Counted from the stretch's first letter, positions 7,321 through 17,470 are shown. The stretch is DNA of 42,724 bases from Meiothermus sp. (GCF_025060375.1 NZ_JANXCG010000045.1:1-42724), one strand, 5' to 3'. Translations and numbers: made by a program. Notes: a model not told the origin generated them from the letters alone.

Positions 7321-7358
7321 TTCCTCCCAGCCAGACCCTGGGGTCTGGACGCCAGACC
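7321..7358 (-). promoter_or_regulatory. fbc leader: Shine-Dalgarno plus two mutually exclusive hairpins
   Basis: Read on the minus strand, GGTCTGG (7358-7352), CGT, CCAGACC (7348-7342), CCAG, GGTCTGG (7337-7331) are followed after 2 bases by the GGGAGGAA site (7328-7321) of fbcC. The middle block can pair with either flank, giving two alternative 7-bp hairpins of which one abuts the ribosome-binding site. At DNA level the same repeats could be an operator. A possible -10 (TACTAT, 7404-7399) lies upstream without a good -35. Confidence 0.5.
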
Positions 7359-7484
7359 AAAGCCTACCAGAAAAGTAGGGGCCGCGCCCCGGGTCTTGAT
7401 AGTAGGAATTTATCTAAAGGGCAAATGTCCCTAGGGTCGTTTGCAAAAGTGTGGGGATTTGGAGGACGGTCCAGATGGGGCTTG

Positions 7485-8243
7485 CTAGGGCTGCTGGAGC
7501 AAGGCTACGCTTCGGCGAACCCCCTCGGCTCCCCCGGTAACTTCGAGCGCCGCCGTTCCGCTGAACCCCTTTAGAGCCTGTCGGACCCAGCCCCAGTCCA
7601 CCTGCCCCTCGCCGCAGGGCAGGTGTTCGTCGGAGGCCCCTCGGTTGTCGTGTAGGTGCCAGTGGATCAGGCGGCCGCACAGGAGCTGGTGGTAGGTTTG
7701 GGGTCCTTCCAGACCAAGCTGCACCAGCGCGTGGCCCACGTCCAGGCAGAAGCCGTGCTGAGGGTGGGCCTGGAGGAGTTGGGCCAGCTCATCCGGGGTT
7801 TCCAGCAGGTCGTCCTCGTCAAGGCCCAGGTTCTCCAGGGCCAGGGGGACTACCGGCTCGAGCTCGCTCAAGGCCCGCTCGAGAAGCCTGCGGGCCTGGG
7901 CAAGGGCCTCGGGGTGCCGCAGCGGCACCGAGCCCGTGTGCAGAACGCCGCAGTAGGCCCCAATTTGCCCCGCGAAGTCAAGGGCCCTCTGGGTGCGCTC
8001 GAGGGAAAGCCGCCAGACCGAGGGGACCAGCGAGGCTAGGTTCCAGTCCACAAAGGGGAGGTGTACGGTGAACCCTACCCCCGCGCTCCGGCCCATCTCG
8101 GCCAGCTCCTTGGCCCCAGGAAGCCTGGGGTCTACCTCGTGCTGGTCGTAGGCGATCTCCAAAAAGAGGCCCAGTTCCGCCGCCAGCTCAAAGGCGGTGC
8201 GGTAGTCCAGACCGGTGGTGAAGGGGCTGAAGCCCAGTCGCAT
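7485..8243 (-). CDS. sugar phosphate isomerase/epimerase family TIM-barrel protein
   Basis: A 252-aa protein of the xylose-isomerase-like / AP-endonuclease-2 TIM-barrel superfamily. Strand-end motifs with candidate metal ligands are visible in order: GVLHTGS, LALENLG (Glu), FCLDVGHA (Asp and His), HWHLHDNRG (His) and LEVTGG (Glu at the C-terminal end). The N-terminus MRLGFSPFTTG is typical of the family. No signal peptide is seen, so it is cytoplasmic. The substrate cannot be read from sequence, and neighbours (ftsH upstream, the fbc operon downstream) give no pathway. It lies 45 bp after ftsH and has its own probable promoter in the gap. Confidence 0.85.
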   Translation of the reverse strand: MRLGFSPFTTGLDYRTAFELAAELGLFLEIAYDQHEVDPRLPGAKELAEMGRSAGVGFTVHLPFVDWNLASLVPSVWRLSLERTQRALDFAGQIGAYCGVLHTGSVPLRHPEALAQARRLLERALSELEPVVPLALENLGLDEDDLLETPDELAQLLQAHPQHGFCLDVGHALVQLGLEGPQTYHQLLCGRLIHWHLHDNRGASDEHLPCGEGQVDWGWVRQALKGFSGTAALEVTGGAEGVRRSVALLQQP

Positions 8244-8257
8244 ACCTTGGTGGGCGG

Positions 8258-8263
8258 ATTATA
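8258..8263 (-). promoter_or_regulatory. -10 box (TATAAT) for the isomerase-like gene
   Basis: On the minus strand a perfect TATAAT sits 14 bases before the ATG at 8243, inside the 45-bp gap after ftsH. No convincing -35 is visible. The predicted leader is only about 8 nt, with AAGG as a weak ribosome-binding site. Confidence 0.5.
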
Positions 8264-8288
8264 CCCCGCCTTCAACCGCAGGGAAGCG

Positions 8289-10163
8289 TTACGCCCCACC
8301 CAGGTTGGGTTTGACCTTGGGCACCACCCGGGGGGGCTCCTTCTCCTCCTTCTCCCGGGGCTGCCCGTTGGAGGGGTTTTCCAGGGCCTCTCCTTGCACC
8401 ACCCGCACAAACTCCTCCCCGGTTAGGGTTTCCTGCTCCAAAAGCGCCCGGGTAACCCGTTCCAAAACCTCCCGCTTTTCGGTAAGGAGCTGCTTCACCC
8501 GCTCGTACTGCTCCTGTAGGAAGCGCTGCACCGCCTCATCAATGCGCCGGGCAGTGTCCTCAGAATACTGCCGGGTATCGTAGCCGCCCAAGTAGGTGTC
8601 CTCCCGCACCTGGTAGGCCACCATGCCAAACTCGGGGTGCATGCCCCACTCGGTGATCATGCGGCGGGCTAGGTCGGTGGCCTGGCGGAAATCGTTCTCG
8701 GCCCCGGTAGTCACGTCGTCGAAGACCAGCTCCTCGGCCACCCGCCCCGCCAGGGCCACGGCAATCTGGTCGGTGAGCCGCTTCTTGCTCCAGTGCAGGG
8801 TATCCTGCCGGCTGGGCATCATGAAGCCCATGGCCCGGCCCCTGGGGATGATGGTCACCTTGTGCACCTTGTCGGCGTGCTCCAGGAAGTGGGCCGCCAG
8901 GGCGTGCCCCGCCTCGTGGTAGGCGGTGATTTCGCGGTCCTTGGGGGTGACCACCATGCTCTTGCGGGCTGGCCCCATCACCACCCGGTCGGCGGCTTCC
9001 TCGAGGTCCTTCATGGTGATCTTCTTGCGCCCCTCCCTGGCGGCCAGCAGCGCGGCCTCGTTGAGCAGGTTCTCCAGGTCGGCCCCAACAAACCCCGGGG
9101 TGCGTTTAGCCAGAAGCGCCAGGTCCACATCCTCGGCCAGGGGCTTACCCTTGGCGTGAATGCGCAGGATTTGCTCCCGCCCCCGCACATCGGGGGCGTC
9201 TATGGCTACCTGGCGGTCAAAGCGCCCTGGCCGCAGGAGGGCCGGGTCGAGGACATCGGGCCGGTTGGTTGCGGCCATGACGATAACGCTGGACTCCTTC
9301 TCAAAGCCGTCCATCTCCACCAGGAGCTGGTTTAGGGTCTGCTCCCGCTCGTCGTTGCCCCCGCCGATGCCTCCACCCCGCCGTCGTCCCACCGCGTCAA
9401 TCTCGTCGATAAAGATGATGCAGGGGGCGTGGCGTTTGGCGGTTTCGAAGAGGTCCCGCACCCGGGCTGCGCCCACCCCCACAAACATCTCCACAAAGTC
9501 AGAGCCGCTGGCGGCGATGAAGGGCACCTTGGCCTCGCCTGCCACTGCCCGGGCGATGTGGGTCTTGCCCGACCCGGGGGGGCCCACCAGAAGTACCCCC
9601 TTGGGAATGCGGGCCCCCATTTCGTGGAACCGGCCAGGCGACTTTAGGAACTCCACGATTTCCTTGAGCTCCTCCTTAGCCTCCTCACAGCCCGCCACGT
9701 CCTTGAAGCTGGTCTTGGGGGCCTCGGTAAGCACCCGGGCCCGGCTTTTGGTGAAGCTGAAGGCGTTGTCACCCGAAGGGCTGCGGTTGCGGGAGAGGAA
9801 GAAGAACGCCGCGACGAGCAGCCCGACCAGCAGCAGGGGGATTAGGAAGCCCAGCAGGGGATTTTCCCGCCTTGGTGGGGCCACCTCCACCTGTACCTTC
9901 CTCTCTCCCCACTCGCGGATGGTGGCGGTGTCCACTGGGCTTGGGGCAAAGGTGATGTAGGGTTCGCTGCCGTCCTTTGGGCTTACGGTGAGCTGCCGCC
10001 CGTCCACGACGATGCGGGCCACCCGGCCCTGTTCAATCTCGTTTAGGAAGACGGTGTAGGCGATGGTGTTGCTGGGTTGCTGGTGGGAGGTTAGGCTGAA
10101 AGCCCAGGCGATCAGGATGGCTGCAAGTAGGATAAACCAAAGGTTGAACGGCAGGCGGTTCAT
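8289..10163 (-). CDS. ftsH: ATP-dependent zinc metalloprotease FtsH
   Basis: Membrane-anchored AAA+ protease, 624 aa, that degrades misfolded membrane proteins and short-lived regulators. An N-terminal membrane helix (about 7-24) and a second (about 105-124) flank an extracytoplasmic domain. The AAA domain has Walker A GPPGSGKT (194-201), Walker B IIFIDE (249-254) and the second region of homology ([19 protein letters not shown]). The zinc site is HEAGH (416-420). The frame is open 31 codons further upstream, but ATG 10163 begins the first helix and has GAGG 6 bases before it. It is divergent from dnaK, so the two may share control elements. All catalytic residues are present. Confidence 0.96.
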   Translation of the reverse strand: MNRLPFNLWFILLAAILIAWAFSLTSHQQPSNTIAYTVFLNEIEQGRVARIVVDGRQLTVSPKDGSEPYITFAPSPVDTATIREWGERKVQVEVAPPRRENPLLGFLIPLLLVGLLVAAFFFLSRNRSPSGDNAFSFTKSRARVLTEAPKTSFKDVAGCEEAKEELKEIVEFLKSPGRFHEMGARIPKGVLLVGPPGSGKTHIARAVAGEAKVPFIAASGSDFVEMFVGVGAARVRDLFETAKRHAPCIIFIDEIDAVGRRRGGGIGGGNDEREQTLNQLLVEMDGFEKESSVIVMAATNRPDVLDPALLRPGRFDRQVAIDAPDVRGREQILRIHAKGKPLAEDVDLALLAKRTPGFVGADLENLLNEAALLAAREGRKKITMKDLEEAADRVVMGPARKSMVVTPKDREITAYHEAGHALAAHFLEHADKVHKVTIIPRGRAMGFMMPSRQDTLHWSKKRLTDQIAVALAGRVAEELVFDDVTTGAENDFRQATDLARRMITEWGMHPEFGMVAYQVREDTYLGGYDTRQYSEDTARRIDEAVQRFLQEQYERVKQLLTEKREVLERVTRALLEQETLTGEEFVRVVQGEALENPSNGQPREKEEKEPPRVVPKVKPNLGGA

Positions 10164-10174
10164 CGTTACCTCTA

Positions 10175-10216
10175 GGGTACTACCAAACTTCGCGGTGAAG
10201 GTAGTCAAAAGTACCC
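10175..10216 (-). promoter_or_regulatory. ftsH upstream region with nested inverted repeats and possible -35
   Basis: GGGTACT (10175-10181) is repeated inverted as AGTACCC (10210-10216), and ACTACC (10179-10184) as GGTAGT (10200-10205). Between and across the arms the minus strand carries TTGACT (10208-10203), a possible -35; the -10 is unclear (TGGTAG or a nearby register). The pattern suggests an operator or a leader hairpin for ftsH. Confidence 0.4.
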
Positions 10217-10272
10217 TGTGGGGCCCGCTGCTGGGCGGCCGAAGGACGCTGAGCAACAGGGGGCGGGGCTAT

Positions 10273-10293
10273 ATTGATAGTACCTCACTCAAC
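10273..10293 (+). promoter_or_regulatory. HAIR-like inverted repeat (possible HspR operator) upstream of dnaK
   Basis: ATTGATA, 7 bases, ACTCAAC. The known HAIR site of HspR repressors is CTTGAGT-N7-ACTCAAG. Here the right arm matches 6 of 7, the left arm keeps the TTGA core, and the 11 bases between TTGA and TCAA are exactly conserved. It ends 5 bp before the -35 of the dnaK promoter. HspR control of dnaK is known in Deinococcus. Confidence 0.45.
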
Positions 10294-10297
10294 TCTA

Positions 10298-10326
10298 TTG
10301 ACTATAGAGGTTACAAGAGTTATCCT
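10298..10326 (+). promoter_or_regulatory. sigma-A type promoter of dnaK-grpE-dnaJ
   Basis: -35 TTGACT (10298-10303), a 17-bp spacer, and -10 TATCCT (10321-10326). Transcription would start near 10333, leaving a leader of about 36 nt with a GGAGG site 4 bases before the dnaK ATG. Confidence 0.65.
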
Positions 10327-10368
10327 GATGGGCAGATGAGCCGTGCTTAGTACGGCCGTGGAGGATGT

Positions 10369-12228
<1,860 letters not shown>

Positions 12229-12303
12229 ACCCCTTGGGTGGGGTACGAGGAAGGGCTGGTGAGGCTGTCCACCGTACCCCCCCTGGGCTTTTCCGAGGTG
12301 CGT

Positions 12304-12849
12304 ATGGAAAGCAAGGAAACCGCGGCCGAAACCTGTGCGGAAGAGCTTCCTGAGGTGGAGCGCCTGAGGGGCGAGGTGGAGTTTTTGAAGGCCGAGCTCG
12401 AGGCTTCCAAGGATAAGTTTCTGCGTCTGTATGCCGACTTTGAGAACTACAAGAAGCGGATGGTTCAGGAGCTCGAGTCGGCGCACCGCAACGGCAAGTT
12501 TGAGGCCATTCGGGCCCTTTTGGGGACCCTGGACGACCTCGAGCGGGCCCTGGGCTTTGCCAGCGTGAAGCCCGAAGACCTGATTCCCGGCATCAAAAGC
12601 GTCCTGGAGAACTTCTCCCGCAGCCTGCGGAGCCTAGGGGTGGAGACCGTCCCGGGGGTGGGTGCGGAGTTTGATCCCCGGTACCACGAGGCCATCGGGG
12701 CTGTGGAGGGGGAGGAGGGTAAGGTGATGCACGTCTATCAGCAGGGCTTTCGCTACGGTGAGATGCTGGTGCGTCCGGCCCGGGTGGTGGTGGGCAGCGG
12801 GATCAGGTCCGAGGCGGGCGAGGCCCAGCCGCCCGTGGAAGGCAACTAG
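12304..12849 (+). CDS. grpE: nucleotide exchange factor GrpE
   Basis: GrpE, about 181 aa, which releases ADP from DnaK. A long N-terminal coiled coil (roughly residues 15-70, with FLRLYADFENYKKRM) is followed by a four-helix part (GTLDDLERALGF) and the C-terminal beta wing with the family signature HEAIGAVEGEEGKVMHVYQQGF. The frame is open 22 codons further upstream to 12238, but that part reads like leader sequence; ATG 12304 with GAGG 5 bases upstream gives the usual size (about 177 aa in Thermus). It follows dnaK by 75 bp and precedes dnaJ by 31 bp. The longer version starting at 12238 cannot be ruled out. Confidence 0.93.
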   Translation: MESKETAAETCAEELPEVERLRGEVEFLKAELEASKDKFLRLYADFENYKKRMVQELESAHRNGKFEAIRALLGTLDDLERALGFASVKPEDLIPGIKSVLENFSRSLRSLGVETVPGVGAEFDPRYHEAIGAVEGEEGKVMHVYQQGFRYGEMLVRPARVVVGSGIRSEAGEAQPPVEGN

Positions 12850-12880
12850 ACCGCTTCTGGCCAACTAGAGGGGCTGCGGT

Positions 12881-13759
12881 ATGGCCTACAAGGACTACTA
12901 CAAAATCCTGGGGGTTTCCAGAGACGCCAGCGAGGAGGAAATCAAAAGGGCCTTCAAGCGGCTGGCCCGCAAGTACCACCCCGACGTGAACAAGGAGCCT
13001 GGGGCAGAGGAGCGCTTCAAGGAGATCAACGAGGCCTACACCGTCCTCTCCGATCCCGAGAAGCGCCGCTTCTACGATACCTATGGCAGCGCGGTAGGTA
13101 GCGGGCAGTGGCAGGGCCCCCCACCCGGCCAGGGGGATTTTGGCGGCTTTGTAGGCAACATCGGTGATTTCTCCGAGTTTTTCCAGCAGCTCTTCGGTTT
13201 TGGGGGGCGTGTTCGGGGAAGCGGTTTCGGTGGGCTGGCTGATTTCTTCGGTGCTGAGGCGCGCCGCAGGGTGGACCTTGAGCTTGAGCTTCCCCTCACC
13301 CTGGAGGAGGCCTACCGGGGCGGGGAGAAGACCATTTCGGTGGGGCCCGAACAGCTCAAGGTGAGGATTCCCCCGGGGGTCCGGGAGGGCCAGCGGGTGC
13401 GCCTGGCCGGAAAGGGAGGGGATGGGGGCGACCTGTACCTGGTGGTGCGGCTTCGGCCTGGGTCCCAGATGCGGCTGGAAGGGGATGACATCTACACCAC
13501 CGTGGACGTGCCTGCGCCCATCGCTGTGGTGGGGGGAAAGGTGCGTATCCAGACCCTGGATGGCCCGGTGGAGCTTACCATCCCAAAGCGGACCCAAAGC
13601 GGCCGCAAGCTGCGCCTGGTGGGAAAGGGCTGGCCCCGCAAGGACGGGACCCGGGGGAACCAGTACGCCGAGGTGCGGGTGGTGATTCCCACCCACCCGA
13701 GCCCCGAGGAGGAGCGGCTTTACGCCCAGCTGGCCGAGCTGGTTAGGGCCAAAAGCTAG
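12881..13759 (+). CDS. dnaJ: co-chaperone DnaJ lacking the zinc-finger domain
   Basis: Hsp40, 292 aa. The J domain (residues 1-65) has the HPD motif at 33-35 and delivers substrates to DnaK. A Gly/Phe-rich region spans about 67-125 ([11 protein letters not shown]). The C-terminal substrate-binding domains follow directly ([37 protein letters not shown]). The four CxxCxGxG repeats of classical DnaJ are absent; the protein contains no Cys in the expected region. This matches the short Thermus thermophilus DnaJ. In that species a small gene, dafA, follows dnaJ; here the next gene is a TRAP transporter protein only 51 bp away, so dafA is missing from this place. Confidence 0.95.
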   Translation: MAYKDYYKILGVSRDASEEEIKRAFKRLARKYHPDVNKEPGAEERFKEINEAYTVLSDPEKRRFYDTYGSAVGSGQWQGPPPGQGDFGGFVGNIGDFSEFFQQLFGFGGRVRGSGFGGLADFFGAEARRRVDLELELPLTLEEAYRGGEKTISVGPEQLKVRIPPGVREGQRVRLAGKGGDGGDLYLVVRLRPGSQMRLEGDDIYTTVDVPAPIAVVGGKVRIQTLDGPVELTIPKRTQSGRKLRLVGKGWPRKDGTRGNQYAEVRVVIPTHPSPEEERLYAQLAELVRAKS

Positions 13760-13810
13760 GGCTACAACGGTGGGCCCCAATCTGGTAGGCTTTTGCCGAA
13801 GGAGGGCCCA

Positions 13811-14884
13811 ATGAAGCGAAGGAGCTTCCTAAAAAAGCTGGGAGCTGGTCTGGCCACTAGCCTCACGTACACCGCCTACGCCCAGGCCCAGCCCCAGGTG
13901 CGCTGGCGGCTTGTCTCCAGCTACCCAAGGAGCCTGGATACCCTCTACGGCGGGGCCGAAGACCTGGCCAAGCGGGTCTCCGAGCTCACCGGGGGGCGCT
14001 TCCAGATACGCGTCTACCAGGCGGGGGAGATTGTCCCTGGAGGGCAGGTGCTGGATGCTGTTCAGCAAGGCACCGTAGAGGCGGGGCACACCTACGGGCC
14101 CTTTTACGTGGGCAAGAACCCTGCCTTGGCCTTTGACGGCGGCGTGCCCTTCGGCCTGACCTACCGACAGCACAACGCCTGGATGCTTTTCGGTGGGGGG
14201 CTGGAGCTTTTGCGAGAGGTCTACGCTGATTTTGGGGTGCTCCAGGTCCCCGGAGGGAACACCGGGGCCCAGATGGGGGGGTGGTTCCGCAAGGAGATCG
14301 GGGCCCTGGCAGACCTTAGGGGCCTCAGGATGCGCATCCCTGGTCTTGGGGGCATCGTAATGGGCCGGCTTGGGGTGGTGCCCCAGACCCTGGCGGCCGG
14401 CGATATCTACCCGGCCTTGGAGCGGGGCACCATTGATGCCACCGAGTTTTCCGGTCCCTACGACGACGAGAAGCTGGGCTTTTACAAGGTGGCCCGCTAC
14501 TACTACTACCCTTCCTTCTGGGAACCCTCCGCCCAGCTATCTTTCCTGGTCTCCCAAAGGGAGTGGCAACGCCTGCCCAAGGAGTTCCAGGAGGCCTTCC
14601 AGGTAGCGGCCCAGGAGGTGAACCTCACCATGATGGCCAAGTACGATGCGCAGAATCCCCCTGCCCTAAGGCGCCTCCTCTCCGCTGGGGTGCGCCTTCG
14701 GAAGTGGCCCGCAGAGGTGATGAAGAGGGCCCTCGAGGAGGCCCGGGCCCTCTACGAGGAACAGGCCGCCAAAGAGGCCACCTACAGGAAGGTCTATACC
14801 GCCTACTGGGGTTTCCGGGCTGAGCAGTACCGCTGGTTCTCCGTGGCGGAGCTTTCCTACGAGGCCTTTGCCTTCCCGACCTAG
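13811..14884 (+). CDS. TRAP transporter substrate-binding protein (DctP family, Tat-exported)
   Basis: Periplasmic binding protein of a tripartite ATP-independent transporter, about 357 aa. The N-terminus MKRRSFLKKLGAG is a twin-arginine motif, followed by a hydrophobic segment and a probable cleavage after AYAQA. The mature protein has DctP-family blocks (GAEDLAKRVSELTGGRFQIRVY, GEIVPGGQVLDAVQQGTVE, RMRIPGLGG, DATEFSGPYDD). Tat-exported members of this family often carry organic acids or keto acids, but the ligand cannot be named. No genes for the DctQ/DctM membrane subunits are next to it, so it is an orphan here. ATG 13811 has a GGAGG site; the in-frame start at 13793 is less likely. Confidence 0.88.
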   Translation: MKRRSFLKKLGAGLATSLTYTAYAQAQPQVRWRLVSSYPRSLDTLYGGAEDLAKRVSELTGGRFQIRVYQAGEIVPGGQVLDAVQQGTVEAGHTYGPFYVGKNPALAFDGGVPFGLTYRQHNAWMLFGGGLELLREVYADFGVLQVPGGNTGAQMGGWFRKEIGALADLRGLRMRIPGLGGIVMGRLGVVPQTLAAGDIYPALERGTIDATEFSGPYDDEKLGFYKVARYYYYPSFWEPSAQLSFLVSQREWQRLPKEFQEAFQVAAQEVNLTMMAKYDAQNPPALRRLLSAGVRLRKWPAEVMKRALEEARALYEEQAAKEATYRKVYTAYWGFRAEQYRWFSVAELSYEAFAFPT

Positions 14885-14890
14885 GGGGCC

Positions 14891-15625
14891 TCAGTCGGCC
14901 AGTGCGGCGAGCTGGAAGGTGCGGCCCAGGCGCTCCTCGTCGGTCATATCCAGGCGGAGGGGGGTCAGGGCGATGAAACCCTGGTTCACTGCCCAACGGT
15001 CGGTGCCCTCCTCGGGGGCTTGGTCGGGCTCAGCGACGAACCAGAAGTGTTCCCGGCCCATGGGGTCGGTGCCTGGGACTACCCGTCCGGTGTAGCGGCG
15101 AACCGACTGGCGGGTCCAGAGCAGGCCCTTGGGCGTGGAGGGGAAGTTCACATTGATGAGGAAGGGCTTGGGTTCGCGCAGCAGGGCCTCCAGCACCCGG
15201 CCTACCCAGGGTTTCAGGGTCTCGAGGTCGGGCTCCCGGCCGTTGCTGGGGGCACTGAAGGCTATGGCCGGAATGCCCAACAAGGCCGCCTGTTTGGCCG
15301 CGGCTACCGTTCCGGAGTGCCAGATTTCGTGGCCCAGGTTGGAGCCCAGGTTGATGCCCGAAAGCACCAGGTCCACCCGTTCCCAGTGGTGGGTGCCCAG
15401 GGCTACGCAGTCGGCGGGAGTACCGTTCACCCGGTAGGCCTCGAGGCCCCCCATGGGCACCCTTTGGTAGCGCAGCGGCCGCAGGATGGTGATGGCGTGG
15501 CCCATGGCGGACTGCTCAACATCGGGGGCCACCACCCGCACCTCGCCGAAGGCGGTGGCCACCTCGGCTAGGCTGCGGAGGCCCGGGCTGTAGATGCCGT
15601 CGTCGTTGGTCACCAGGATGCGCAT
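14891..15625 (-). CDS. surE: 5'/3'-nucleotidase SurE
   Basis: Metal-dependent survival protein SurE, 244 aa, which removes phosphate from nucleoside monophosphates. The N-terminal metal site is TNDDG (Asp8, Asp9). Ser39 lies in VEQSAMGH, and the motif SGINLGSN (89-96) supplies the Asn ligand, followed by HSGTVAAA. These agree with the known D-D-S-N metal set of the family. The C-terminal part ([20 protein letters not shown]) is ordinary. The gene is convergent with the TRAP binding protein, with 6 bp between the stops and no terminator visible, and divergent from the glycosyltransferase across 119 bp. Confidence 0.96.
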   Translation of the reverse strand: MRILVTNDDGIYSPGLRSLAEVATAFGEVRVVAPDVEQSAMGHAITILRPLRYQRVPMGGLEAYRVNGTPADCVALGTHHWERVDLVLSGINLGSNLGHEIWHSGTVAAAKQAALLGIPAIAFSAPSNGREPDLETLKPWVGRVLEALLREPKPFLINVNFPSTPKGLLWTRQSVRRYTGRVVPGTDPMGREHFWFVAEPDQAPEEGTDRWAVNQGFIALTPLRLDMTDEERLGRTFQLAALAD

Positions 15626-15658
15626 GGCAGCTCACCGCCTCCAGCCTTGGGGAGGGGT

Positions 15659-15695
15659 GTCAGGCCAGGGTCAGGAACATCAGCGAAATGTCAGG
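15659..15695. repeat. three direct GTCAGG repeats in the surE / glycosyltransferase gap
   Basis: GTCAGG occurs at 15659-15664, 15670-15675 and 15690-15695. Start-to-start distances are 11 and 20 bp, so the copies fall on nearly the same face of the helix. They could be an activator or repressor site for one of the flanking genes. With only 6 bases each, chance is possible. No convincing promoter was found in this gap. Confidence 0.3.
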
Positions 15696-15744
15696 GGGGG
15701 TACTAAGCGGGGCTGACAGAGGGGTTTTAATCTCTGGGAAAACA

Positions 15745-16464
15745 ATGTTCAGCGTGATCGTGCCGACCTTCAACCGCCCGGGGCTGCTCCTCAGGGCCCT
15801 GCGCTCCCTGCGCCTTCAACTTTACCCCGATTGGGAGGCGGTCGTGGTGGACGATGGGGACGGCGCCGGGCTTCGAGCTGCCCAGGAGCTGGGTGAACCG
15901 CGCGTTGTCGCGGTGCGCAGCCAGGGTAAGGGCCAGGTGGCGGCCCGCAACACCGGGCTTTTGCACGCCAGAGGGGAGTACATTGCCCTTCTAGACGACG
16001 ACGACTGGTGGCAGGACCCCACCCACCTGTATCGGGTGGCACGGGCCCTGCGGGCCCAGGAGGGCCTGGTCTACCGGGGGGGGTACTTGGTGTATGAGCG
16101 GGATGGGCTCGAGCTAGAACGCATCCCCTTTGACCACAGGGCTACCCCTGAGGCGCTGCGCAAGGACAACCTGATTTTGGCCTCGGGGGTGGCCTACCCG
16201 CGCCGCCTGCACGATGAGCTGGGTCCCTTTGATCCGGAGATGGACGATTACTGGGACTGGGACTGGTACCTGCGGGTGGTGGGGGCGGGGTATCCCCTGC
16301 TCGGCCTCCCGGGCCGGGGGGTGGTGGTGAGCGTTCACGGGGGCAACATGTCCTATGCGGCCCGCCTGGAGGAGCGAAAGAGGAACCTCGAGCGGCTTTG
16401 TGCCAAGCACGGCCTGGTGGGGGTAGAGCTCAAGGACCACCGCATCATCGCAGGGGCGGCCTGA
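15745..16464 (+). CDS. family 2 glycosyltransferase
   Basis: GT-A fold glycosyltransferase, about 239 aa, transferring a sugar from a nucleotide donor. The N-terminus FSVIVPTFNRPGLLLRAL is the classical GT2 start, VVVDDGD is the first donor-binding Asp pair, and LLDDDDWW (82-89) holds the DxD metal site. A later segment, DYWDWDWYLRV, is the usual acceptor-side block. No membrane segments are visible, so it is cytosolic or peripheral. The frame is open 19 codons upstream to 15688, but ATG 15745 starts the conserved strand. No clear Shine-Dalgarno site precedes it. Acceptor and pathway are unknown, and no other polysaccharide genes are adjacent. Confidence 0.86.
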   Translation: MFSVIVPTFNRPGLLLRALRSLRLQLYPDWEAVVVDDGDGAGLRAAQELGEPRVVAVRSQGKGQVAARNTGLLHARGEYIALLDDDDWWQDPTHLYRVARALRAQEGLVYRGGYLVYERDGLELERIPFDHRATPEALRKDNLILASGVAYPRRLHDELGPFDPEMDDYWDWDWYLRVVGAGYPLLGLPGRGVVVSVHGGNMSYAARLEERKRNLERLCAKHGLVGVELKDHRIIAGAA

Positions 16465-16516
16465 GCCCTGACATGGGGATGACCTTGAGCCTAGAGTATT
16501 CTGGCTGGGAGAACCC

Positions 16517-17470
16517 ATGCGAAGGTTTCTTAGCCTCTTTCTGCTCCTAGGCCTAGCCCAGGCCCAGACCCTCACCCTCTACACCTCGGAGGTCCTGACC
16601 AACGTCAACCCCATGATAGAACTTTTCAGGAGGGCCAACCCCGGGGTTGGCGTCCAGGTTTTTCGGAGCGGCACGGGAGAGGTGATTGCCCGGCTTCGCG
16701 CTGAGCTCGAGGCCGGCAACCCCCAGCCCGACCTCCTGTGGGTGGCCGACGAGACCTTTTTTCGCGAGCTCGCAGGGGCCAGCCGCCTCAGACCGGTGCG
16801 GGCCACCACCCCAGGTTTTCCGGTGAGGTTCGCCTACCAAGGCGGGCTCTACTACGAGGTGAGGCTCCTCTACAACGGCATCGCGGTGAACACCCGCCGG
16901 CTGGGCAGCCTTCCTGAGCCCGCTGCTTGGCGCGATCTATTGCGCCCCGAGTACAAGGACCTGGTGGGCATGCCCAACCCCAATTTTTCCGGAGCCGCCC
17001 TCTCCACCTTGGGTACCCTCACCCAGCGCTTTGGCTTTGGCTTCTTCGAACAGCTTCGGCGCAACGGGATGAGGGTAGAGCAGTCCAACCCGGTTTTGCA
17101 GCAGAAGCTGGCCGAGGGGCAGTACGCCCTGGCCATCATCACCGATTTTGGCATCCGCGACCTGGTCCGCCAGGGAGCCCCTCTCAAGATGGTCTACCCC
17201 CGCGATGGAGCTATTCTGGTGCCCACGCCCATCGGTATCCTATCAACCAGCAAGAACCCCGCCTTGGCTGAGCGATTTGTGCGCTTTTTGCTCTCGCCGG
17301 AGGCCCAAGCCCTCTTCGCCCAGCAGGGTTACATTCCGGTGGTGGCCTCGGCCCCCCGTCCGGCCGGGGTGAGCGGCGAGGTGCTGGCTATTCCCTCGGC
17401 GGCAGACTACATCCAGGCCAACCGCCAAAGCCTCCTTTCCCAGTTCAATGAGCTTTTCAACCTGCGCTAG
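16517..17470 (+). CDS. ABC transporter substrate-binding protein, iron(III)/FbpA-like
   Basis: Periplasmic binding protein, 317 aa, with a short signal peptide (MRRFLSLFLLLGLAQA). The mature protein reads as a class of extracellular binding proteins that includes FbpA/FutA: LTLYTSEVLTN, RSGTGEVIARLRAE, DLLWVADETFF, MPNPNFSGAALSTLGT and TPIGILSTSKNPALAERFVRF. A Tyr-rich stretch (YQGGLYYEVRLLYN) could contribute metal ligands, but ferric-ligand positions cannot be assigned with confidence. A fused permease and an FbpC-like ATPase are encoded downstream, with a CbiM-like gene between. ATG 16517 has a GGGAG site. Iron is the default cargo for the family; 2-aminoethylphosphonate or thiamine carriers are related alternatives. 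Confidence 0.85.
   Translation: MRRFLSLFLLLGLAQAQTLTLYTSEVLTNVNPMIELFRRANPGVGVQVFRSGTGEVIARLRAELEAGNPQPDLLWVADETFFRELAGASRLRPVRATTPGFPVRFAYQGGLYYEVRLLYNGIAVNTRRLGSLPEPAAWRDLLRPEYKDLVGMPNPNFSGAALSTLGTLTQRFGFGFFEQLRRNGMRVEQSNPVLQQKLAEGQYALAIITDFGIRDLVRQGAPLKMVYPRDGAILVPTPIGILSTSKNPALAERFVRFLLSPEAQALFAQQGYIPVVASAPRPAGVSGEVLAIPSAADYIQANRQSLLSQFNELFNLR

Noticed and set aside
10164-10368. CIRCE element for HrcA control of dnaK
   Set aside because: No TTAGCACTC-N9-GAGTGCTAA or near match is present; the HAIR-like repeat fits better.
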